Counted from the stretch's first letter, positions 26,993-39,780 are shown. The stretch: 64,000 nt of DNA from Hemicentrotus pulcherrimus (GCA_003118195.1 BEXV01000027.1:278417-342416), one strand, 5' to 3'. Made by a program: numbers and translations. The notes: generated by a model from the letters alone, not told the origin.

Positions 26993-27560
26993 TGTTCAGC
27001 TATATCACTGATCGATAATATAAATGTAAGACACAAATCTACAAATCTTCAACAAATTAAAGAATTCGACGGCAACGCTTCAAATTTATCCCTGTAGGCT
27101 GTAGGTTGTCGTGCTATGCCGTAGAAATTTGAAATCGTGTGTTACTCCATAGCGTCGTACATTTGGGAATGCATTAGGACTCAAATGAGGGCTCACAAGA
27201 ACTATCTCGTCACCTCGCTGAGATTGTAGTAATCCAAGTTTAATGCAGCACATCAAATAATCCAACACAGATATCTACGCATGGGATAACACGAGTGTGC
27301 TTCTTCGGGAGCAGACGACCGAAGCTCGGTTTGAAATGTGCCGAATTCTTCAACTACATCACTTTCCAGCTGTTTACAGGCACTCGGGAAGTGTGATTGC
27401 ACCAAAGTAGCAACACAGCGGAGAAGAGTCAACCAATCACAGCGCGCAGAGTTCAGTTCAAGGAATAAGTCTCCGCCCACACGAAGTTTCTATCCTTGCT
27501 GCAATGGAGAGACTTTTAACGCGTAATAAGTCACGTACCAAGCCGCTGTGTTAAAACTGA
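26993..27560 (-). promoter_or_regulatory. Candidate TMEM26-like promoter / 5' UTR region
   Basis: Upstream of the fixed ATG. The part at 27290-27540 is richer in GC and CpG than surrounding DNA and holds an NF-Y-type CCAATCA (27433-27439) next to AGCGCGC. No TATA box at a convincing distance from a transcription start can be fixed. The open frame on the minus strand at 27253-27480 resembles nothing I know. Position and composition are the only evidence for promoter function. Confidence 0.35.
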
Positions 27561-29842
27561 CAACTGCTTGACTGTACTGGCAGAGAGTTGTCTTCACCCA
27601 TGCAAGAAAAAAGTTATTTCGTTTTCCACGGCACACACTGACGTTACTCATTTTCCGTCCGTTAGGTTCACCGTTAAGTTCATTAGGACGACCGATGAGC
27701 TGTACTTTATTATACTATTAATGTAACCTTTTTATATTTCTCGTCTCAAATGATTACTTCAGATTATCGTGTTCATGAGATTAATGACACATGGTACATA
27801 TTTTCGTCCTTATCATAATCCTTCAAACTATTTGTTTTTGTAGTTTTTATTCGAATCAATAACATATGAACCGGAGTCTCGCTATTCAAGGTATTACAAT
27901 GGGGTGAAAAATATATATATTATGTACAAAACGTTTGTAAATTTTCAAGAGATAACAGAGAAAGTTAAGATCATGAAGTTAAAGAGCAGTGTCTGAGTTC
28001 TGCCCGTCATGGCAATTTCAGCTTTGTGTATTCCGAGAAGCACCTCATTTAATCTAGTAGCTAACATTATTGGATATGGATACATTAATCACAAAGGCGT
28101 TGATCGCTGAGATGTCCACAAAAATAATGTTGCGGTGTGATTACCAACTCATCCAAACCCAAAACTATTTATACAACACGAGCTCTCCACAACCTGTGAA
28201 ATCTTCTCAAAAAACCCACCTGCTCCCGAAAGTCTCTTCGCTAGGATAATGAGAACATAAACATGTGGGAAGACATCTTTAGACAACTTCATGTGGGAGG
28301 GTTAAAATAGCTGAAAGGGTAGCACCAAATAACCTTGGTAAGGCATAATTGATAATTAGCCGTATTAGAAGAGGTTTAAACACATTTTCGATGAAAAATA
28401 TAAAGGGATTGAAACATTCATCTTTATGGTGAAAGGGGTTCGGAAAGACGACGGGAAATTATAAGAACCCGGTAAAGACATGAGGCAAGAACGACGAATA
28501 ATGATTTGTGGCGTTTCGTAACATTGCTTCTGCCTTCTGACATTATTTGGGTTCTAGACCTAGGGTTTAAACCCAAATGTCATCATCTTTAAAAAGAATT
28601 AGCTTGGAATATTTTTGTATTTTGTAACGTATGTTGTTATTCACAATCTGAGTTCACGCTATGTTATTGTTTTTAGAATGATTACTAAACGGTGCTTAAT
28701 ATTTATCATTCAATGAATATTTGAACAGTCAGAAGCTTTTTTTTTTAAAGATTTTTTACTAACCTTTACCATACCTGCCCATGGATTTATATAAAAATTC
28801 AATTGCCCAAGATTTCTATACAATAACGACAAAGATGATTGCAAGACCTATCAACACGTGAAATGACAATTATAACAAGTATCCCATACATCAGCTATGG
28901 AGTCTGTAGAGCCCGTTATTCAATCGTCTTCTTTCCTCTGTATCTTCTTTCAAACCATTATGAAATTTATCCTGGATCAACATCCCTAGACCTCTGTCCA
29001 GACCATGCTAGAATACCTGGCCGGCTGTTTCCTCGGGCAAAGAAGGCCTTGGGTTACCCTTCTCAAATGGTAAGGTTAGGGCTAATACAGGCATCTGAAT
29101 ACCCGCCAGACAAACTATCCTATCTCAACAATGAATTCCAGGAGATCATGTAGCTTTAAATGATGAAATCATATTGTCATAATGTTTAGGAAATAACAAA
29201 AACAAACTTAAAAAACAGCCTCCCCCAAAAAACAAATATAAACAAATCTCAGTACGCGAGCAGCGCTCATTCTGCGGGCCTAGCATCCCAGCAAAGTTTG
29301 CTTGATAATCGATTCGTGAACATTAATATTCTTGATAGGGGGTGGGGGCAATTTCTTAGAAAGCAAGCTAAGATAATAAGAAATTAAATAAAAAGAGGTT
29401 AATTAATATTGATGTTTTTTTAGTCTCTTACCTCCTACCACTGTGTCAATGTTTTTTTAATACTCAGAATACGTGTATTGTGTTAATAACGATCAAGTAT
29501 AACGCACAAACAAGTTAGATTTTTGTATCAAGTTCCAATCCTTAATTCCGTATTCATTGTGTTGTAAAAAATAAGAAGTAGAGAGATTCATGAAAGCGAA
29601 GCTTCGACAAAGACAAATGAAATGGTCTATTGAAACCTCAGAATTGTAGCCAATTTACATGGTAATGGCTACAGTTAGGGAGTAGGTGAATTTCCTCTTT
29701 AAAATAATGGCTGCACCTATGAAGTCATACAGTGTAGATCAAAATATATCAAACTGATGTATACAACTAAAGTTCGTTGCCGTTACTAACAGTGGCAATA
29801 ATGGCGATAACTGAAAACGATATGTTCCTCCTGTTCTATTTA

Positions 29843-29954
29843 AAGATGAAGTTGAGTAGTGGTCATGCGATTGCATTGTGAAAGAAACGGTGTGGAATCG
29901 ACCAGAAAAGGTTGATCACCTAGCATATAACAATTTGTGTGTATTGCAAGGTTC
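29843..29954 (+). repeat. Dispersed repeat end abutting an assembly gap (copy 1)
   Basis: About 110 bp, containing GTGAAAGAAACGGTGTGGAA and TCGACCAGAAAAGGTTGATC, is nearly identical in inverted orientation to 45411-45522. The gap starts just after it. A frame reading KETVWNRPEKVDHLAY is open in both copies, but this copy has an in-frame TAG ten codons before it. It is probably a fragment of a multi-copy mobile element. Confidence 0.75.
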
Positions 29955-29963
29955 NNNNNNNNN
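29955..29963. other. Assembly gap, 9 N
   Basis: Nine undetermined bases directly after the repeat end. The true length is unknown. Confidence 0.99.
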
Positions 29964-32411
29964 CCGAGTTTTACGATAAACATGACATATTTAGAATATG
30001 AAGGCATTTGAAGAGCCATGCTTTTTAGGGAACATGTTTTATCTGATGTTCTTCCACATTTGCATTATAACAAATGATAAAGTTCACGAATTATTTTTCA
30101 CCTCTTCCCAGAACTCAACCTTCTCTTTAACCTGCATTTCCCTAGCAACTAATCCTTCTTTTCGGACAGCCCTTCCAGTTCCAGAATGCATATGTTATTA
30201 CACTCTTTGACCTCCCCCACCCTTTGATACCATACTCTTCAAAACCCCACCTTGTGTTATTCATGGCTAGGAATCTCCACCCGAAGCATTACTCACGCTG
30301 CTTTAATTCGAGAGGTAATTTGTCCAACAATTAGGGTAATAAATGATACATTTCCTTTAACAAGCTACGGTAATTAATAGCCATATGTAGTAAGCAGTAG
30401 CAGCAGTGTCCTTCGTTCTATTAGCTTCAATATAGATGCTGAGTTGTCTAGCATTGTCATTCCTTTGCGTGAATCATTAAAAACGGGAGAAGACCCCTGC
30501 TGAATCTCCTTTTAACCGTCAACTAAACGTTGTAGGAAGAATTTATTGCTAACAAAGTGTGTAAACAACAGCACAAAACCAAGTATAAAAAAACCTAAAG
30601 TTCATAAAGGGCATCATAAACCATTCAGTTTATGATGTAATCAAGTTAGTATATGTTGATTGATGTACTATTACCAGTCTCTTTTTTATGTAACAGATTA
30701 TATCATGCTTTGTGTGGTTTTGAATAAAATGAACGAACTAACTGAACTGAACTGAAGCAAAAAAACAAAAAACAAAAACAGTTCAAGTGTATCTGCAATA
30801 TGTAAGTGATAACATAATGCACTTATTCTGAAGTGCCCATTGAAATAGTGATCTATCATTTCATCTATTAATAACTTAGCAAATGAAAGCAGTAATATTT
30901 TGAAAGCAATTTAAAAACCTATGGAAATGATAGGAATCCGTTATACATATGCATTGTATTATCATTTCATTTTGAAGGTCTCTGTTTTTCTACCTACATA
31001 ATAATATTATCATGATCAATGCCACTACTGCCCTCTTCATCAAGATACATCAACGTATGACTACGAAGCTGGTCATGCTACAAGTCACTGTCATACCATT
31101 AAGTCCATTTAGAAGAGACTCACTATTCTATGTCATTTAATGTCATTAAAGATTGCCTATTGTCCTGAAAATGAACCTCTTTAGTGTCATTAGTAAAACT
31201 TCATTATTTCGTTAAAAGACATTTCCTACAAGTTTGACTCCTTCTGTAATAATCATGACTAACGGCAGGATGGGACTTCCCCAAGATAAGAAGTAATACC
31301 TAGTGGAAATCATTGTTGCAGACTTGGAGGAAGGGGAAATGATTATCTCATAAAACTTTAATTTTCGACACGTTTTTAGACACAGGGCATGAAGAAGAGC
31401 AGATGCTATTTCGTTGGATATTTTGCAATGAATGCTATTACGTCGAAGCGATCCATCCCTTTTGAATAATGAATCAACATTCTATTGATAATTGTCATCC
31501 GTTCGTTCATTTTATTTTTGAACAGCGCTAACATTAATTCGTTTATGTTAATTCATTTACTACATTTGAAATTTTGCATCCTTTTTATGATGGTAAAAAT
31601 GATCAAATGATACTTTAAGTGAATAGTTTTGTTGTTTTTGATGTAATCTGTCTTACAGGGACAGTTAATCTGGTTACACATAGAGATTGTTGTCATTCTT
31701 TATCCTTGCAACATGCTATATAGCAGATTTCATATCTCCGTTTTTTTATATTGGTAATTCATTTTGATAAATCGAAATTTAGCGTATAGCAAATCGGCAC
31801 AAATCAGCTCGCAATGATGACTGAAGCAAAACAGCAATTAAATAGACAAGTTAACACTTCACAAAATAATCAGATGACGCGGTTTTATACAAATTATAAT
31901 CAAAATAATGTCGGATTATTTCCAAGGAAACATACAAAATACTAGTTTTATCAGTGCGATCATGGGATTAAATTGTAGGCCTAGACACTGGTCATTACAA
32001 TTTCAAAGCCCTCGTGACGATGAACAGTTTTAATCTGGCTAAAAACAAAAGATCGTAATCAGAGGATCATTAATCCGAGACGTGAAATACAATGTATATA
32101 TTTCATATGACATTGACCTCGTTCGAGTGAGAAGAATTTATAACATATTATAAAAAGAACAAAGAAAATGAGGCATACGACTATAGCGCTACTTTGGAAA
32201 TAGTTAATTACGTTGACGAAAACAAAATACAGAAATGAATAAACGCGTTGTAGCTCTCAAATTCAAAATTTTACAAAACGACATACTTAGGATATTTTCG
32301 AAAGATAAACTCTGCAGTCTTATCAAAAGTCCCTACGGAATTGGAATTTTATCAAATCGTTCTACAAATTATTAATGCAAAATTAGCGACCATCAGAACT
32401 TAGTAGTATTA

Positions 32412-32719
32412 ACGGCATAAGAAGAAGAAGAAGAAGAAATAGTAGTAGTAGTAGTTTAAAGTAATAGTAGTAGAAGTAGTAGTTGTTGTTAGTAATAGTA
32501 GTAGTAGAAGTAGTAGTAGTAGCAGTAGTAGTAGTTGTTAGTAATAGTAGTAGTAGGAGAAGTAGTAGTAGCAGTAGTAGTAGTTGTTAGTAATAGTAGT
32601 AGTAGAAGTAGTAGTAGTAGGTATAGTAGTAGTAGTAGTAGTAGTAGTAGTAGCAGCCGCAGTTGGTAATAGTAGTAGGTAGAGAAGTAGTAGTGGTGGT
32701 TGTGGTGGTAGTAGTAGTT

Positions 32720-32752
<33 letters not shown>

Positions 32753-32812
32753 ATAGTTGTAGTTGTAGTAGTAGTAGTAGTAGTAGTAGTAGTATAAGTA
32801 TTGCCGGAAGTA
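32412..32812 (+). repeat. (TAG)n trinucleotide repeat, about 400 bp
   Basis: Long array of TAG units with TTG, AAG, CAG and TGG variants. Longer sub-blocks recur, for example TAGTAATAGTAGTAGTAGAA with GTAGTTGTTAG about every 60 bp in the first half, so a higher-order tandem repeat sits on top of the triplet. The poly-Tyr and poly-Leu frames on the minus strand are artefacts. Confidence 0.95.
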
Positions 32813-33089
32813 CCATAAAAGTAACACGGATTCTTCTTTTTTGCACAAGTTCTGTGAAAACTTCATAGTGCCATATTGTTCCCTCTATCTTGATCCCATA
32901 ACCGCATCTTCGGTCATCTTTCCTTTTATAATTCACGTAACGTCATTCTTGTTAAGTCAAGGATGGCACTGAAATCTCAGCTTCAATCTTCCGCATTTTC
33001 GTCATCTTCACGAGTGAAAATTCGTCAGTTTTAGAGCCAAGTAAATTAAGACCCTCAGGAAATCTTCCGTTCCCTTATGTCTTCTCAGC

Positions 33090-33245
33090 TTTCAGGTGTT
33101 TGTGGTGTTTCCACATGCTCGCCAAGAAGGCAACGCGGCGTTGATTTTTGGCGGGAAAACACAACAAACAAGACTGGTTGCAGCCAGGTGATCGTAGCAT
33201 GTTGACGCGGGCTCTGACGCGCACGCAACGTCATGAAACCGCGGC
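33090..33245. promoter_or_regulatory. CpG-rich patch with E2F-type site
   Basis: A 150-bp stretch unusually rich in CpG for this window (for example AACGCGGCGTTG, GACGCGGGCTCTGACGCGCA). It contains TTTTTGGCGGGAAAAC at about 33147-33162, a strong E2F consensus. No recognised gene starts here. It may be a distal element, an unannotated first exon, or part of a repeat. Confidence 0.25.
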
Positions 33246-33595
33246 TTGACATTTGGATAGTTTCCTGCCTGGTCACTGATAATCTCCAAGCGATACTCGT
33301 ACTCTCCTCTTACACATACCGTTTCATCTCTAAAAGTCACATGACTGAAATGCCAAAAATTGTTTCCAACGAGAATTCACTCAGCAAGAATGGATATTCT
33401 CAACCTGGTGGCTCAGATGCAAGATGAAAAGAGTGGACATTTTCAACTCTAGGGGCCCCGTTAAAAAAAATTACTGTTTTAAAAGGGCACAGTTTAGGCT
33501 ATGTTCTATTCTTTCAAATAGACAACAGTATGAGTCGTTAAATTGTAAGGACATACGTATTCAAGGAGAGACCTTTTGCTTGAATCTGTTTTGTT

Positions 33596-34210
33596 TAAAA
33601 GGCCACTCTAACCCAACTAACACAGCCTTTCAAAACATGAATACACCTCTACTTATTAATATTCCAGCCTCTGATTTTTCAGAAAATCTCTAAATTGACC
33701 AAAAAATGATAATGACCATCCATTTTCCAGTTCTCACGCTTGTTGGGCTACGCTCCCCGAAAAAAGGTAATACGTTCACATGGCCTTGATGACGCATTTT
33801 ACGTCATTGCGGGCATGTCCTATTTGTCCTAAATACTAAGGATCTTACAATCTCAATGACGAAATTGCCAGAAACGTACTGGGATTATCAAGAGCATATT
33901 ATTTTTTCGGATAAATGTATTTCATTTTTCCAATTAATATCATAGTTTGCCTTTTAAAAGACATTTCAATGCCTTAATCACCCTCCATTTCACCGGAGAA
34001 GCGCCTGCAGTGACGTCATATGCTATTGCGCAATACAGCTCCGAAACTGGGCTTTTTCTGAGCGTTCTGAGTCGTCATTTTTAAAGCTAGATTCCAGAGT
34101 TATTTTTTTTTTAATACAAAAATCATTGTCATGTTTGGAATATCCGTCAAAAATTATTCTACATGTCTTTTATTTCATTTTTAGCCCGCTTTGGTTAGAG
34201 TGGCCCTTTT
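33596..34210. mobile_element. MITE-like element with AAAAGGCCACTCTAACC ends
   Basis: The left end AAAAGGCCACTCTAACCCAA and the right end TTGGTTAGAGTGGCCCTTTT are inverted repeats about 615 bp apart. The interior is non-coding and contains a TGACGTCA site (34011-34018) and ATTGCGCAAT. No target-site duplication is clear, so the class is unknown. Confidence 0.6.
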
Positions 34211-34857
34211 TTCAGTCTGCCTTATTTTCGTTGTCTTTGAGGTCATCTTTGTTTGGATGAATCCCGACAACGTTAACTAACTTTCTTTTCGATGGGATTA
34301 AGAACGGATTCCTTTGGCATTTGAAGAAGGTCTGCTCAGAGGATATACGTCTTTCCCAAGCAATATGATGCCCTATCTCATCGATAGTTAGCCTTCACTG
34401 GGATGAGAAAATATACTATTGCCCACAAAGTTGAAATAAACATTTTTTTAAAACCTCTTTTCATGAAATAATTGTGAAAATGTGGTTTATTCTTGATAGA
34501 TAGGGTTTATATATTTGCAGAACTTGATACCTCAGTCACACCACCATGCCGATGCCACCCCGACTCCACCCTGACTCAACACCGATCGATTCTTTGCCAT
34601 CGGTAGTAATGTCATATTTTGTTCGGTTTGAAGTCGGTCTAGTTTAGGTGTCGTCGGTGTGACGAAGGTATAACTGATCAATCTCTATCTCTCTTTAGAT
34701 TGAACAATAAACGTTATTCATCAAGAACCAAGCATATCCTCACAACCACATCCTGAATATAATAGGGACAGTGTATTCGATGTGTAGAAAACAAAGTAGT
34801 GGGTGCCAAAGGGCGGTGACATCATGGAAAATAACTGAATATTAAGTCTATTAAATT

Positions 34858-34920
34858 TGGAGCCAGAAGGGCATTGATTCAATGTTAGAGTACATGAGTT
34901 AATGCACTTCCGGCCCTAAA
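34858..34920. repeat. Small palindromic repeat, family C (GGAGCCAGAAGGGCATT)
   Basis: The left arm TTTGGAGCCAGAAGGGCATT pairs with the right arm AATGCACTTCCGGCCCTAAA around a short centre. A half copy is at 37426-37475 and a diverged full copy at 41667-41730. About 63 bp and non-coding. Confidence 0.7.
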
Positions 34921-35956
34921 CAGACAATACCACCATCTTTATTTGTTTATTTATTTGTTATTCATATTTATGGGGAAGGGGGTTGACGGTTACAAAAAAA
35001 AGTGTAGAATGTGGCAGATTTGAGTCATTAAGTATTAAAGAGATAATTTGGTACTACAATATAGCAGGATGGCAGCGAATATAGACATTCTTAAAAGCTT
35101 TTCGTCTTGCACCCATTCAAGTAGATCATAAGAATGAAGAGAAAGCCAGCATTTTGTAATTTAGTCTGCAAGACAAAAACTTTACTTTGTCTGTATTCAC
35201 TGCTTTTGTTGGTAGTCAAGTTTTAGGCAGTTATTTCACTTTCTCACACTAAAAAAAAACAGGACTAAATGTGGATTTTTTTCTTCAACAAACGTTTGTA
35301 ATTAATGAAAATTTAGATCGTGGGTATTAACATTTTGTTCACCAAATTACAAATTTCTGTTGTTTTACTCTTCAGCAAAATATCTAAGGGAACGTGGATC
35401 ACATGTCTTCTTCAACATTAATCAAATTTAACATGACCATTCTTTTGCTCAGACATGGTAAGTAAAATCTACTGTTCCTTTTAAACTGTAACGTATACTA
35501 ACTTATAGTGCATAGAACACAAAGGAAGTAGGAAGGCAAGTTTTTATAGTTTCAATTAAGCTCTAAAAATGGCTTAATCTTTTAATTTCAAAAACATTTA
35601 CGTGTCACAATCATCATGAATTATCAATCAATCTCTTTTTAAAACAAAATGTACATACATGATGACTATCACGTAACACTATAATCCTTTACATAGGTAA
35701 ATCTCTGAAGAAAGGCAGTAGAAATATTGACTTTCTAAAACAATGTATAAAAGAATTCTGCACTAGACACATCGACACTGATATCTTCTATCATTCATCA
35801 GTATGCAATGTACAATGTTGTATGATGTGTTTAAACAGTGACTTTATGCTTACCCGCTGATGATAATTATTTTCTTATGATGGCAAAATGAGTTGATGAG
35901 GCTAGAAAAGAATTATGGATATTTCCAGCATTATTTGTAGAACAATATAACAGACC

Positions 35957-36271
35957 AGGGGGGTGTTTCACAAAGATCTCAAGTCAAACTTAACTCTAAG
36001 TTGGACTTAAATATTATGGAGAGCCATTTGTAGCCTTAAAATAAAATATATTCAGAAGTGAAAATTAAAGTATTTTAGACTTTTTATAAATTCCACATCA
36101 AAAACATGAAATCTCCTTGATAATAGAAAATATGGAAGATTTGAATCAACATTTTATGCCTTTTAAAATAACTTTTACAAAATGGTTTCATAGATGCTAA
36201 AGGCTTGCCAAAATTTTTAAGTCCAACTTAGAGATAAGTTCAACTTAAGATCTTTGTGAAACACCCCCCAG
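35957..36271. mobile_element. Palindromic MITE, family B, best-preserved copy
   Basis: Ends are GGGGGGTGTTTCACAAAGAT and ATCTTTGTGAAACACCCCCC, a perfect inverted pair. Subterminal AACTCTAAGTTGGACTTAAA and TTTAAGTCCAACTTAGAGAT also pair. Length is about 315 bp with an AT-rich non-coding interior. Related copies are at 4787-5021 and 9236-9537. Confidence 0.88.
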
Positions 36272-37425
36272 GCATACCTAACTAATTCTATCGTTAGATA
36301 CATGCACACACATGAAGAAAAATGTTTTAGTTTCTGTCTAAGCAACATATGGATGTTATTTTACTAATAATGATATATCTAATGTTCATGGGTAAAAGAT
36401 AATGTACCATGCAGTGCAGCATCTGAAAGAAAGAACTATACTTCATTTGTTTCTCCATCACAACAGAATACAGAATACAAAGTTACATGTATAGAAAGTC
36501 ATGAAATATGACTGAGAAAACATTCGAAAGAACATGAACTGACTAGTTTCATTTCATCTAATCAGTCATGAGAGAAGGGTATTCATATTATCCAATGACA
36601 ACCCGTTAAGGAGATAGTCGCAGGTTTAAAATGACTTTGCATCAAGATCTTGTGCATAAACAGTGATGGAATACATATACAAGTAGGTTGTATTTGTATA
36701 ATGACAGTTAACTGTTTATACTCTATAAAGAATTCACATAGTGATATAAATATTACTAAGTGAAATAGGATGTTATCTCAAGTAAACATGAATTCAACAT
36801 GAGTTTTAAGAACAACATAAAGCAACATGAAGCAACAAATATTGCCTCAATCTGCCAAAGTAATATAAGTTCAGATTCCTATCTTTCTAAAGTAATATTT
36901 GCTCTTTTAATATGGATATTCAATAAAACTTTACATTGAGACAAATAGTACATATCTCTTGATGTCTTGCCTCAGCTAGTCTTTAGTGAATGGTACGTGT
37001 ATCAGTTAATGGCTTGTCACTATGAAAACAATTAGCAATTTGAGCTTTTATACAGTTGACTAAATTATTGATACAATTTCCAAGTTTTTTTAATGTTTTA
37101 AGTATGTGAAATTCATTCTTAAGTTACAAGAAACACAAAAACATAAAATTTACAAAGGGCATGACTAATTTAGTTGTTAACTCATTGAAGTAGATGAATT
37201 TGGACAAACTTGTAAAACTTGTAAGGCTATGCTCATACATGGCCTGATAACGCCTACTGGTATTAAACAAAACAACTACAAAATCTTCAGCAACATCACA
37301 TGACATATGCACTTCACATTGCTGTGTCTTGTTACACACAAATAAGTGAGTATTGGCCTTTGTTGCATGCTGCATGGAGCTACTCATTTGTCAACAGTAT
37401 TTGTCATTCATTTACATGTTGTCTG

Positions 37426-37475
37426 TTTGGAGCCAGTAGGGCATTAATTCATATACCGGTACTTTAAAATAGAGT
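37426..37475. repeat. Small palindromic repeat, family C, left half
   Basis: TTTGGAGCCAGTAGGGCATT followed by AATTCAT matches the left arm of the element at 34858-34920. No right arm is seen. Confidence 0.55.
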
Positions 37476-38005
37476 TAACATCCTTAAGGTTCTGAAAGAC
37501 GATATACAGGTAAATGGCTGTGTTGAGGCGGTTTACCGTTTCATGTGTGAACAAGAGTTGAGAGGGTTTCTTCTTCGTCTTGTGAGTTCATAAGTAACTT
37601 TGACATTTTTCAGGAAATCACACAAAATTTGAAATGAGTATTATCACATGAAGCCAAATTGAATCTTAAGATTGAGGACCAAAGTGTAGAGGACCTAAAT
37701 TCTAGCCATATATACACAATCATTTTGACTCCAACTTTCTACTTTTTGGAATGTAAGCCAGCCAGAATCAATGCACCTACATGTACTTCAAATTTGCCCT
37801 TTATCATGACGGAACTGTCAGGTAAACAGATAGAAAATTTGATATAAACTGTAAAACAAACAAAATAATAAATATACATTTCAGTATTTGCACAAGTGTA
37901 CATCAGTTCATATCTAGTCAATTGTTCTCATAGAAATCTTAGTACACACATTTTCATATAGCTTTTCAAATAACATACAGATGCATATGTCTAGGTGGTG
38001 ATATA

Positions 38006-38011
38006 TTTATT
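38006..38011 (-). terminator. Candidate polyadenylation signal for the pecanex-like gene
   Basis: AATAAA on the minus strand, about 1.49 kb downstream of the TAG stop, followed by a TG-containing stretch. It is the first clear AATAAA I noticed downstream of the stop, but other variants could be used; a single hexamer is weak evidence. Confidence 0.3.
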
Positions 38012-39498
38012 ATCTTATTCTTCCTCATAGAACATCTCTTTTTTTAACTTAATACAAATCACATAAAACAGATAAATAATCAGATACGTGTAGGTTATTG
38101 TTACAAAGTGTAAGAAATAAGCATCAGTCATACAATTATTGTAATCTTCAAAATAGAAAGTATGATATAAAATCAATGTTTTCATAATACTTGCATCATA
38201 CTCATACGAACCCTATACAAATACACGTACTTCACTCATCAAAAGTGTTCACAATTTATAATTCTTCCTTTATATGTACTTCATCTGTCTTCATTCTATA
38301 CATAGGGCAGATCGAAACAAATACACATGTAGTACTTTCTGGAGTAAAAACAGATATGTGCACAAATCATCATTAATATCAATGCATAGCTTATAATGAT
38401 AGGCTATAATTCACTGGCTTCTCTATCAAACATCCATTATTATGACATCCTTGTTTACTGTCGGTTTAAAAAGTTAATTCATACATCATCCGAGAGGTCT
38501 GTGTAATGACAAAGTACTGGAGGGTAAATCATTTCAGCCAACTCAGTGGTGTCAAATGGCATCATCATCGTGTACAAAACAAATACACCAATAATGCCTA
38601 TCTGCTCCTCACTAGTAATTGTGGACTACACAAATACCCTCTCAAATCCAACAAAATACACCACAAATATATATTTCTTGTATATAAAAATATACTCGCC
38701 TACATGCGTAATTTGTTTTCTCCTCTATAAAATTCCTGGTGACATTTAAAATCACTTGCTCCTATGCAATACTTAGGAATGTACTTTTGTATTCCATTTG
38801 TGTATCTGCAAAGTACTGTTAATGTTTACTACATGATATTCATAATAGAGTTGTAAGGGGAATGGGTATTTCACACTAGCATTTAAGAGATGATTTTTAC
38901 ATCTGTCAACAACAAAATTCAACTCTGAATATTTGCATCCAAATCTTTAGGAATTATAAAACATAATAAGTGTAAGTGAGATAATAAGACTTACAAAATG
39001 TTCAAAACACATAAACATAATTCATACTAAATCACTAATTTCTTAAGTATTTTGAGCAGGACTTTGTTATTCCTCTCTGCTTTTGTTACTTATTGCAGAA
39101 ATGAAAACTGTATTCACCTAGGAGCAATTATTCTTTGAATTAAAGACGGTATCACTATACAACAAATAATAGGTGGCTAAAAAATAAAGTAGATTCCTAC
39201 TTCGTTTCTACATTGCAGCAATAAAATTGTCATCAGAATGCAGCGTTCATTAGTATCGACCGTAGCACTCTACACACAGTATTCTAATTCACCAGAATTT
39301 GTACATGCTGTGCTGAACAAGGATCTTAATATTCAAACCGACACTATTTGCCTTGGTTGCACAAGCTACTTATAAGGTAGATTTCATCATAAATGTGCGG
39401 TTGTTTCAACTAATGGTCGTAAACTGCGTAGATGATAAAATAACATGTAAGGTATTAAGGGAATCAGAATTGTTAAAAGCACTACATCCTCACAGAGG

Positions 39499-39780
39499 CT
39501 ATAAGTGTACTTCAGGGCCTTGGTCCAACACCCCACTATCAGCTATAGGCACAAACTTGTTCTCAATCTTCACCAGGAGGATGGTCTTGTCTACATGAGA
39601 GCGCCTGGCCAGGTCCATGTGAAAAGGTACCCACACGTGGACCACTTGTCCCTCGGCTCCGGGTGCTGGGGACCATCCCTTCCAACCGCTGGCACCACCG
39701 CTCTGCCGCATGGTCTCGTCTGGCCACATGACAAACTTGTTGATGTTGAGACGGTCGTACACCTTACACTCGTCAATGAC
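39499..39780 (-). CDS. PCNX1-like: Pecanex-family protein, terminal coding exon with stop
   Basis: Last coding exon. The acceptor is TTCTTCCATCCAG, and the exon starts in phase 0, matching the phase-0 end of the preceding exon 12.5 kb away. It encodes 93 residues and stops at TAG (39501-39499). It begins VIDECKVYDRLNINKFVMWP, with the WPDE motif, then GWKGWSPAPGAEGQVVHVWV and RRSHVDKTILLVKIENKFVP, ending GPEVHL. WPDE, EGxVxHxWxPF, RSHVDKTILLVKI and the ExGV-like end (DSGV) match the C-terminal tail of vertebrate pecanex proteins. The four exons in this window sum to 945 bp, exactly 315 codons including the stop, which supports the splice model. The function of this tail is not known to me. 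Confidence 0.96.
   Translation of the reverse strand, partial: VIDECKVYDRLNINKFVMWPDETMRQSGGASGWKGWSPAPGAEGQVVHVWVPFHMDLARRSHVDKTILLVKIENKFVPIADSGVLDQGPEVHL

Larger units (their letters stand above)
27561..39498. other. Region between TMEM26-like 5' end and pecanex stop codon
   Basis: No further gene was recognised in 12 kb. It holds a repeat end abutting a 9-base gap (29843-29963), a 400-bp TAG repeat (32412-32812), a CpG-rich patch (33090-33245), a MITE-like element (33596-34210), family C palindromes (34858-34920, 37426-37475), and a family B MITE (35957-36271). The right-hand part, down to about 38.0 kb or lower, should be pecanex 3' UTR because the stop codon is at 39499 and no further coding exon is needed. 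Confidence 0.7.

Noticed and set aside
32489..32936. Long minus-strand frames of poly-Tyr and poly-Leu
   Set aside because: They are translations of the TAG trinucleotide array in different frames.
33085..33340. Cys-containing minus-strand frame in the CpG-rich patch
   Set aside because: No recognisable family or splice sites; openness is explained by higher GC content.
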